This document shows positions 56,301 through 64,000 of a stretch of 64,000 nt of DNA, piece after piece (position 1 is the first letter of the stretch; each line of letters starts with the position of its first letter). Source of the DNA: Phoronis australis (taxonomy: Eukaryota; Phoronida; Phoronidae); NCBI GenBank assembly GCA_002633005.1, contig NMRA01000280.1:187564-251563 (forward strand). The letters run 5' to 3'. Under the pieces are notes generated by a model. The model made no database searches, had not been told where the DNA came from, and saw nothing but the letters and a program-made list of their open reading frames with translations. The translations under genes were made by a program, and so were the position numbers.

Positions 56301-57993
56301 ATACCAGCAACGGACCTGAAAAAACATACAGAATGCTTGAGTTAATTACCTAAAGCAACAAATCATGTATAAGAACCTGCGGAAGACAAGCAAAGCTAGC
56401 TAGCAACTGTCACACACACACAATGCATTTTAGAATAACTGGTAGGAAATGCACAATGAAAGGCCTCCCCAAACAAAGGCCTTCCCCTTGTGCTGTGATA
56501 CCATGTATTACCTTTATTCAGCTTTGTCGACTTGCTGTCGGCTTTGCAATCAATGGTGGGAACTAGGACCTCAAGATCGTGAAATCCAGTCTGTGTCAAA
56601 AAGAGAGGGGATGACATAGGTCAGCACAACAGAGCAAAATCTTAGGGTAAATAAGATGTCGACTTACCACTGCTGGCCAAAACTTACCAAACAAATGGGT
56701 GGTACACGATGCGGAATAACCGCCTAACTGACCTCTTTAGCTGTCATGCGACATCAATAGTTTCAGTCATGTGACCGCAACAGGTTCAGTCAAGTGACCT
56801 GGTGGCGGTGGACAGGCTTAATCTTTCATTGATGGACAGCAAAAATTTTCTGAGACTCTCTAGAATATACCTCAAACAATGAACATCTGGCCCCCCCAAA
56901 ATAGCATTGTGCAGTTTTTGTTTATTTTATGCATTATGTGAATGAAACCAAATAGTCTGAAAATGGCAGAGACATAATTTAGGTTCATGAAGTTCTGAAA
57001 ATGTAAAAGAGCTTGTAAAATATAATGAAGCCGTTTGAAATTAAATAATGCAATCAAAGAATCAAGAGTGATTTATATGCAAACAACATGAACATCTGAC
57101 ATTTCATCAATAAAACACAACTCTATCAAAACACAGCATATTTTAGAAATATGAAAAGAAATAGTATCACCAATATTAAGTCATCCAACTGTCAACAGCA
57201 ATTTTTATACAAATGTGTTGTTAGCATCCATAATCCATACTTACCTTGATTTTCCCTCTTCTCTTTAGTTCTGCATTAATATGTGACTGCCTTTTATGTC
57301 TTGGTACTGGTTTGCCTTTTGTTGAAGTTGGCGAACAAGATGCACTGGAAGCATGACCCTGAAAGATACGCAACCCAGAGTTATCTCCTCTGGTACAAAT
57401 CATTGGATTATCTCCCTTCCCAATTTCGCAGGAAGTTGAAAGCTCCGCCCCCTGACACGTTTCACTGTCCACGTGAACGTTCGGGTGTCGACATATGGTT
57501 CATACCTACAATAACATCTAATTGGTCGACTTCTGTCACATGATCAACGTCAATCGCCAGGACTATAAAAGCAAAATCTTGCGAACGTGCAATTTCTATG
57601 CTGCAAGACACCGCCAGGATGACTACAACACTGGAGGAGGCGAAGTAGAAACGAAATTGTCATGCTCATCAACAATAGATAAACGAATACCAATGTCTAA
57701 ACCATTGTATACCATACACTTTGTGCACTGGAATGCAATGGGAACTTAAAAAATGAATTTTAAAGGCGATAAATTGAAAGAAATCGAACAACTCGAAGTC
57801 CGCCATTGTATGCAATCAATAGCCAACGTGCAGATACTAGGCGCAATGGCTTGTCACGAGTAATATGGATCAAGATGAATAAATCGCTTACCTCTTTAAA
57901 TACTGTGTCCTGAAGTTCCAAACAACTGAAAAGTTCCGTTTCGTCAAATTTCCAAGCCAGGAGCATTTCAGAACCATACTCTTCGGCTTTCAT
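53331..57993 (-). CDS. short Mondo/ChREBP-family bHLH-leucine-zipper transcription factor, seven exons
   Basis: Exons in transcript order: 57993-57892, 57358-57245, 56590-56512, 56197-56098, 55810-55672, 55028-54899, 53596-53331 (TGA). All have GT/AG borders and phases agree, giving 930 nt and 309 aa. Residues 54-72 (RHKRQSHINAELKRRGKIK) are the basic region, with the E-box-contacting H60, E64 and R68. The loop and helix 2 run to about 102, then a leucine zipper L106-L113-L120-L127. Residues 132-245 (CQMQLPSCGV, NWKYWIFSKIMRPMFDSF, STSIITHPERL) match the C-terminal dimerization/cytoplasmic-localization domain of MondoA/ChREBP rather than Mlx. The acidic tail ends DDFLGFSTDFLS. Family knowledge: Mondo proteins pair with Mlx and bind carbohydrate-response E-boxes. 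What is odd is that only 53 residues precede the basic region, so the long glucose-sensing Mondo conserved regions are absent. This could be a truncated paralog, an internal-promoter isoform resembling ChREBP-beta, or a gene whose upstream exons I missed. Exon 1 is duplicated at 58331-58432 by the N-flanked repeat. Confidence 0.88.
54395..54690. repeat. MITE of the GGTCTCAAA family in intron 6 of the Mondo-like gene
   Basis: The left part AAGGAGGCATTAAACC...AAAGTTTTGATTAAGGGCAC...ATTTATCTCAAAATGTTCCT TACTCA matches the family seen at 43600, 60891 and elsewhere. GAACCAGTTTTCGCCACTG at 54650 parallels GGACCAGTTTTCTCCAATG at 38510. Limits are approximate. Confidence 0.5.
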
Positions 57994-58201
57994 TGTGAAA
58001 ATCTTGGCGACGCGGATTTGTGGCTATCCTCACCCACCGGTTAAAGACCTCTGATTGGCCGAGCGTAAATATGGGTCAGGATACGTGAGGTCGTGACCTG
58101 GCTGAAGGTCTGGATGAATTATTAAGTAACACAAAAATCCTTTCTTTTCGAAATAAATGAAAAATTAAACAACGCAATGAAAGTACGAATTGGAAAGATA
58201 A
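57764..58201. repeat. left copy of a 438-bp direct duplication flanking an N
   Basis: Nearly identical to 58203-58640. It contains coding exon 1 and the promoter-proximal region of the Mondo-like gene. The copy ends exactly at the N (58202). Confidence 0.9.
58054..58058 (-). promoter_or_regulatory. CCAAT box upstream of the Mondo-like gene
   Basis: GGCCAATCAGAGG on the minus strand, about 60 bp upstream of the ATG at 57993, followed by a GGTGGGTGAGG stretch. CCAAT boxes of this form bind NF-Y in animal promoters. Position and sequence fit a promoter, but the transcription start is not known. The same site is repeated in the duplicate copy (58493-58497). Confidence 0.45.
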
Positions 58202-58202
58202 N

Positions 58203-58640
58203 AGGCGATAAATTGAAAGAAATCGAACAACTCGAAGTCCGCCATTGTATGCAATCAATAGCCAACGTGCAGATACTAGGCGCAATGGCTTGTCACGAGT
58301 AATATGGATCAAGATGAATAAATCGCTTACCTCTTTAAATACTGTGTCCTGAAGTTCCAAACAACTGAAAAGTTCCGTTTCGTCAAATTTCCAAGCCAGG
58401 AGCATTTCAGAACCATACTCTTCGGCTTTCATTGTGAAAATCTTGGCGACGCGGATTTGTGGCTCTCCTCACCCACCGGTTAAAGACCTCTGATTGGCCG
58501 AGCGTAAATATGGGTCAGGATACGTGAGGTCGTGACCTGGCTGAAGGTCTGGATGAATTATTAAGTAACACAAAAATCCTTTCTTTTCGAAATAAATAAA
58601 AAAGTAAACAACGCAATGAAAGTAAGAATTGGAAAGATAA
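58203..58640. repeat. right copy of the 438-bp direct duplication (second copy of Mondo-like exon 1)
   Basis: Repeats exon 1 of the Mondo-like gene (58331-58432, minus strand) with the same ATG, 34-codon reading frame and GTAAGC donor. One copy is probably an assembly artefact; if both are real, the gene has two alternative identical first exons. Confidence 0.9.
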
Positions 58641-58689
58641 GTCAGATTTAACTGTTTCGTGTTCTTAAAGGGAAAGAAGTGCTAGAATA

Positions 58690-59831
58690 GTCAAAGTTGG
58701 TTTATGTAATACTCTCCCGGGGGGTACAAAGTTGTGTACGGGGTTTGTTTGCTCTGGATAAGCTGAAAATTGAGTTAGCTGACCGGACGGATTCAATGCA
58801 GTGGGCCAACTGCTCAGTGCAATTCTCGTCTCGTATAAGGCATTTCAAAGGCACCAATGGCAACACTATTACTTGTAGACTTTTAATGGAATGGCTGAAA
58901 ACCTTGGTAAATTTAAGTCAATCATCTTTTCTAGGAATCGTGTACATAATAATGATAGGTATCTCCTGTCTGGTGATCATGATTGAGTGTGAGGAGTCCG
59001 TTAAGCTGCCGCTAGGTGTCCAACTTGATAGCCAGTTAAAATTCCATGAGCACGTTGATGTTATTTGCAAAAAAGCTTCTAGACAGATGAATGCCTTGTT
59101 CCGTCTTCGTAATGTTTTAGGCATTTACAGTAAGCTTAAGTTATATTACGCATTTATAAGATCCTATTTTAATCACTGCCCCCTCGTTTGGCACCTATGT
59201 GGAATAAAGAAAAGTAGGAAAATGGAAAAGATACGCCGTGCTTTAAAATTTGTGTTCAATGACAGCGAGTTCAGCTACTCACAACTCTTAAATAAGGCTA
59301 GGAGCTGCTCTCTAACTAGTTGGCGGATGAAATGTTTATCTATTGGAGTATTCAAAAATGTTCATATTATTGGACCCTCTCCTTTGTCAGGAAAGCTTGA
59401 ATTTAGAGAGTCTGGATACGGTCTCAGGAGGTGAAAACTGTCTCTATGTGAAACGCTTTAATACGATGACTTAGTACGGATGTAACTCAATCTCCCATAA
59501 AGGTAATTTATTGTGGAACTCATTGCCATCAGTAATGAGACAATGTACTGCCTTAAATGAATTTCCCACTCTTGCTCATGATTTTTTGTCTGAGACCTGC
59601 TCTTGTGAAAACTGATATGGATGCATACACGCTCCGTAACATGTATGTGTACTTTTGTATTTATATTTATGTTTTAGTTCTGTATATTCTCCGTACTGTA
59701 GAATTAGCTAGTATTTTAGTTCTGTATCTTCATTTTGTAGATTTTAAATTTATTGGATAATAGCACTCGTGCTAACGTTTCATTGTTAAATCTCACCGAC
59801 TTTTAAATAAAGATTATTACTACTACTACTA
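58690..59831 (+). mobile_element. 5'-truncated non-LTR retrotransposon (LINE), 3' end of reverse transcriptase and tail
   Basis: The ORF from about 58985 to 59434 reads LPLGVQLDSQLKFHEHV, CKKASRQMNALFRLRNVLG, IRSYFNHCPLVWHLCG and KMEKIRRALKFVFNDSEFSY. This is the characteristic C-terminal text of reverse transcriptases from the CR1/L2/Jockey-like LINE clades. After the stop, another frame continues with LWNSLPSVMRQCTALNEF (from 59511), showing a frameshift. The element ends with an AATAAAG signal and a short TACTACTACTAC microsatellite, as in L2/CR1-type LINEs. The amino-terminal catalytic part with the YADD box is missing, so it is dead. It lies upstream of the Mondo-like gene, in the opposite orientation. 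Confidence 0.85.
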
Positions 59832-60890
59832 CACATTGTAAATCTCTTAACACCGATTAAACCTCAACAAACCAAGCATTACTACTTTTTACGACTGTCA
59901 AGGGGGGGGGGGGTTAAAGGAAATTGGCCTCACTGTTGTAAATGAACCCAAGAAAATCTCCTAATTCACACGGACACGTCTTCTGGGCCACAACCTGAAG
60001 CCATTTTACATACTACTGGACACGACTGAGAGCAAGATTCGTGCCCCTCATTATGTCTTGTTGATTACAAGCTGATGTCCAGTAACAGAACTGTAAAACT
60101 TTGCCAGCTTAGCAGGTCAGGTTAATAGTGATAGGCCAGTCAGAAGAATATACAAATTCAACATTACGGGGTTGCACAAAAGGATGTTGCTTTAGTGCAT
60201 GATTGTCTTTGTAAAGTGGGACGCTTTTGAGTTTCCGTCCACCAGGCTTGGAGCCCATGAACAACAAGGACTTGGAAAAAGGCATAGACTATACACACTT
60301 CTTTAGTTTGAAGTGCAACCTAGATTTAACCTTACATACTCGTTATATTGTTTATCTTAACCGACTCGTATTTCAATACCAACTTTACATGGCTTCTTAT
60401 TAACCACAAAAATATTTTTTGGCTGAGACCATGCACTAAGCCTCATAAAATTGGTCTCAAATCATTAAAAAAATCAATGGTTCTTCAGGATACCCTCTTG
60501 AAACTCAACACAGCAGCAATAGATGGGGCATAAATTGAGCTCTGTTTTTGATGGCGACTGAAACGGTGCCCGAGCTATGAGAGTCGGCACTTTGATGTAG
60601 AGAACAAATTAAAACTTGAAGAACTTTTTAAACATTTTTTATTAATTCTTATAGTAAACTGCACTGTACATTCAATTAAGTTGATGCTAGATAGCAAAAA
60701 GAAGAATATGAATATGTGACATTACTCTGCCTGTACATTATCTGCTCAAAAAATCCATTTTTTTGCAAATATTGTAAAACAAACCTGATGCATACACTGA
60801 CTCGATACATTTTTGACAAATCAACATTTAAGTTGAGTGACAGAGAAAACTCTTCAGCCATGCCATGGAATTGCTTGCAATTCATTGATT

Positions 60891-61191
60891 AGCAGCCAAA
60901 ACCCACATTTTGTCCAAGCAGAAAATTTTTGATTTAGACCACTCAGTCAATCGGCATAAATTGGTCTCAAACTGAGATGGGAAGTGACTTCTGAGTATGC
61001 AAAGGAGTGGCAGTTCGTTATTCCTCTAGACCATGTTCTGTGCAACGACACACCAACTTGTAGAGCCTGGTCTCAAACAATAACAAACTACCATGCGGTT
61101 CTTTGGAAACAACTTGGAGACCAATTTTGTAATGGTTCACTGGTCTAAATCAAAAGCTTGTTATTGTGACAGAAGGCAGTTTATGGCTGCT
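60891..61191. mobile_element. palindromic MITE of the GGTCTCAAA family
   Basis: Left AGCAGCCAAAACCCA...AGAAAATTTTTGATTTAGAC CACTCA...AAATTGGTCTCAAACT pairs with the reverse of the right end AGCAGCCATAAACTG...AAGCTTTTGATTTAGACCAG TGAACC...AAATTGGTCTCCAAGT. Arms are about 100-130 bp. The right flank TAAATTGAT and left flank CATTGATT are similar, possibly a diverged target duplication. Confidence 0.65.
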
Positions 61192-62039
61192 TAAATTGAT
61201 CTTGGCAAAAAATAGCCTCCAAGTTTTTGGAAACAGGGTATTAGGCATCTTCAATTGCAATTCCAACTATGAACACAATGAAGTATACTTTACAGCGTTG
61301 CTCTTTTGACTTGCAGGTGAAGTAGCTGAAATACGTGATTAAGCTGCAGATGCTTTTATTGAGCTCACGTGCCAAGTGGTTTGATATAATCTTATACGCC
61401 TACGTATTTCCTGTGAAGTGAGATCATCAGAGCATAGTTTAAAACTGGGGGAAACTCATTATTTTTGATTTCGAAAGGTTTGCAAGTATTACCATATGAC
61501 AGTAAATGCACACAAGTTGGACATGTATAAGTTGAAATTTAACGTAAGCAGCATAAACCAGATTTCCACAAGAAATAACTTTTGATTTAGGACTCCTGCT
61601 GCTCTAAATTTGGTCTTAATTTGTCCCTTACCCACATTGGAAGTGATTCCTGAGTTTGAGAACAATTGAAAATTCGTTATTGTGTGAAATCTTGGCAGGC
61701 TTGATCAGTGTTCATCCAGGATTTCAAAAAGAGGCGTCTCTCCTGATTTCTCAGTGGGTCCATGATTAATGACACGTGACTACTGCATTTTTATGATTTC
61801 GAGATAAATTCCTATCATGGTGTGATACGTTTCTATGGAAACATGGGTCCGCAGTTAAGTTAATGTTATCTTGCATCATATTTAAGCCACTTTCGTATTC
61901 TAGACAGGCCTGTGAGTTCCCAGACCTGCAGTTATTAAATTAAAAGAGACACAAATGCTTACTTTCTTACTGTCCTATCAAGGAATATAATTTTGAGTCA
62001 GGGTGTCCATTTAGATGGCCTGAACACCTGCTAGATGAA

Positions 62040-62230
62040 GGCCTGTTGTCACAGCATGTCATTTTGTGCCCAAAGCGTGGTCTCAATCACCAACAGCCCA
62101 TCTGAGTAAGGAACAAGTTGAGACCAGCTTTATACGCCAGAAAGCCACCAAAATCAAAAATTATTTTTTGACCACCGAAGGAGGTTTTATAACCACTTCA
62201 GTACAGTTCATTACCTCGGTCCTTCAGATA
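62040..62230. repeat. half-copy of the GGTCTCAAA MITE family
   Basis: CCATCTGAGTAAGGAACAAG, then TTGAGACCAGCTTTAT, then AAAATCAAAAATTATTTTTTG ends with GGAGGTTTTATAACCAC. This is the reverse-oriented right half of the family. Similar halves are at 1281-1385 and 41490-41640. Confidence 0.5.
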
Positions 62231-62762
62231 AGTCGAAGTTCGACCTCAGATAAAATCGCTTGGTCTGCTTGGAAAGTTTTACTGCAATATGACGGGAAAA
62301 ACTAGCAGTAACAAAAGACTATGGGCAATTCTACTTGAAGCTCATTTATGAGTGTATTATACATCACCAACAAATGCTTTCGGTCAGTAATTACCACAGG
62401 TAAAAAGTGCAAATAAAAACACATGAAACCGTGACTTTAAAAGACAAAACATGAATCAGTACAGAGTTTTTACAAACACTAAAGTAACATTACACTGTGG
62501 TTTATATTTTTGATTTTGGCTTCAGACGGAAGTCTCTTCAATGATCATGGCCAACAAAAGCCAAAAACTGTTCTTTTTATATTTTATTTCAACAGTATTG
62601 CTGAATACAGAAGATGACATTATTGCCCAGAAATCTAGGCCAATTGAGTCGGCACTTACCCAGCATAAAGTTGCGCACAATCTTACAAATATTAAAGTAC
62701 ATAACGTGTAGTACATACTGACAACAGTCTGAACACCTATTTGAGAAACCATGTCACTTTTT

Positions 62763-62798
62763 ATAATTGTTGTTGTTGCTGTAGTTGTTGTTGTTGTA
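62763..62798 (+). repeat. TTG/CAA trinucleotide microsatellite
   Basis: An imperfect (TTG)n run, TGTTGTTGTTGCTGTAGTTG followed by TTGTTGTTG, lying just downstream of the stop codon of the minus-strand exon at 62800-62892. Confidence 0.85.
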
Positions 62799-62799
62799 T

Positions 62800-62892
62800 C
62801 TAAGCGCAGTGCTGTGCGTACTTGTTCTTTTGACTCTCTTGTATCTGTTCAACTTGCTTCTTCAAGTTGTTGTACAACTTCATGAGAGCTTC
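62800..62892 (-). CDS. probable last coding exon of an unidentified gene, coiled-coil C-terminus
   Basis: On the minus strand, an acceptor (CTGTTATAG) precedes 31 codons: EALMKLYNNLKKQVEQIQES, then QKNKYAQHCA and TAG (62802-62800). The heptad-like spacing of Leu/Val/Ile (L3, L10, V14, I17) and the charge pattern suggest the end of a coiled coil. I do not recognise the protein. Upstream exons would lie at higher coordinates; I could not find one before 64000. It is a candidate exon only, since a short open stretch with a good acceptor can arise by chance. Confidence 0.4.
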   Translation of the reverse strand, partial: EALMKLYNNLKKQVEQIQESQKNKYAQHCA

Positions 62893-64000
62893 CTATAACA
62901 GGAAGAATGATTGACTATGAGTTGATTACAAGCAGAAGGGCAAGAAGCCATACTGAACAAGACATGCTACAGCAAAGGTTCAAAGGTCAACCCACACAGA
63001 TCAGGCACTGTGATAAAATTAAATGCATACAGCTATCACCATCCAATTTGATATGCCACAAATGAGATGGTGTTGCACACAAACTATGTGTTTGGACAAG
63101 TTAAAATTTCAACAAAGCAAAGTTAACATGACTTCGCCCACAGCTTTCACTGTGTGAAATATTGATCTTAGAATACACACACACACACCACTTGCATCAC
63201 ATTGCTTGTAATTTATGTAACAAATATTTAAGGCGCATTCCTTCCTATTTAGTTGCTTAAAAAACATAAATCGAATTAGGTCCTTTACTCTCTTAAAATC
63301 AATCTCTTAATATTCCTTACTATGCACCAAATCAAGTCACAGACAAACTTTAAGAGGAAGAATACTATCAATTGACATTATATCAGAGCAAAGACAATGA
63401 AATAAAAGTGAATGTTCTGCAGACATGAACAAGGGGATGACCATACTGTTCTCAAGATACTAAAAGTTTCCCAAAATATATAACTATAATGACACCCTTT
63501 ATCTGTTTTCAACAAGTTAGAGCACAGAATAAATTTAAGCAGTTAAATGTATAGCTGACTCGGAAATAGGAATATTTCATAGAGTTCTGCTTGTATTGCA
63601 TTTTTTTGTGTTGACATTCTGTCGGAGCTGTTCATTTCAGCAATATTTTTGTTCAGTTTGCACACTAACATTCTATGGTATGCAGGACCTGATCAACAAG
63701 TCTGCGTATTCAGCCTTATAATATTTAGAAAACTATAGAATTCATATCATCTGAAAGCAGAAGGAATGTAGAATTTGATATTTGACTTTGTACCAGACTG
63801 TTGTTGATTGGGTCACACGACCATGCCTTTTTAGTAAAATTTAACAAAAAAGAAAGGTACAACCATAGCAAACCAACAGTATCACTAACACGATCAAATT
63901 TCGCTTGATATAAACGCTCAAGAATTAAATGCCAACTTTCATGAAGATCCTTTAAGGGGTTTAGGATATACAGCTGCAGATGCCAGATGCCCAGATAGAG
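62893..64000. other. right-edge region, probable intron of the minus-strand gene
   Basis: No exon is seen on either strand. A (CA)n run lies at about 63175-63190. The last 260 bp belong to the 480-bp repeat family. Confidence 0.35.
63740..64000 (+). repeat. 480-bp interspersed repeat, partial copy 3 (cut by window end)
   Basis: GGGTCACACGACCATGCCTT, then AGTAAAATTTAACAAAAAAG, AAAGGTACAACCATAGCAAA and CACGATCAAATTTCG align with the middle part of copies 1 and 2. It is more diverged than they are from each other. Confidence 0.5.

Larger units (their letters stand above)
59832..62799. other. intergenic, MITE-rich
   Basis: No supportable coding exon. It holds the palindromic MITE at 60891-61191, related half-copies at about 61590-61700 and 62040-62230, and a 12-bp G run at about 59900. 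The right end is probably the 3' UTR of the minus-strand gene at 62800; TTTATT at 62583-62588 (AATAAA on the minus strand) could be its polyadenylation signal. Confidence 0.45.

Noticed and set aside
58076-58432. 118-aa minus-strand ORF through the N at 58202
   Set aside because: It is exon 1 of the Mondo-like gene read past its donor into the assembly junction; the tail is an artefact.

Overview
This is a window of animal nuclear genome, not bacterial. Genes are split by GT-AG introns of several kilobases, the DNA is AT-rich, and mobile-element debris is dense (LINE, tRNA-derived SINE, foldback elements, MITEs). The encoded proteins are ordinary bilaterian ones. The gene set and the frequent short palindrome GTAGGCCTAC suggest an invertebrate deuterostome, with a hemichordate-like or other ambulacrarian my best guess. 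That guess is an inference and species cannot be fixed from this sequence.

Layout. Positions 1-2.8 kb hold the last three coding exons of a plus-strand melted/VEPH1 gene, ending in its PH domain. Positions 8.5-37 kb hold a complete plus-strand pyridoxal kinase gene (PDXK) of ten coding exons, predicted 302 aa. Its large introns contain a 1.7-kb foldback palindrome, several MITEs, three copies of a long interspersed repeat marked by a recurrent CCTAGTGGC motif, a THAP-type insertion inside one of those copies, and a SINE. Positions 37-53 kb are gene-poor. They hold an intact single-exon ORF of unknown function (175 aa, plus strand) and an intact single-exon class A GPCR (326 aa, minus strand). 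Positions 53.3-58.0 kb hold a seven-exon minus-strand gene for a 309-aa bHLH-leucine-zipper protein of the Mondo/ChREBP family. It has the C-terminal dimerization and cytoplasmic-localization domain but no long N-terminal glucose-sensing region. A 5'-truncated LINE follows at 58.7-59.8 kb, then MITE-rich DNA, and at 62.8 kb the likely last exon of another minus-strand gene that continues out of the window.

The genes do not form an operon or pathway unit; each would be transcribed separately. PDXK makes pyridoxal phosphate in the cytosol, and the Mondo-like factor would act with Mlx on E-boxes.

Assembly caution: two direct duplications (554 bp at 4.0-5.1 kb and 438 bp at 57.8-58.6 kb) sit on either side of a single N. 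They are most simply contig-end overlaps or unmerged haplotypes. The second one doubles the first exon of the Mondo-like gene. I see no defence system, CRISPR array or other clearly undescribed multi-gene system. The most novel-looking items are the short Mondo gene, the orphan ORF, the long foldback element and the CCTAGTGGC repeat family.
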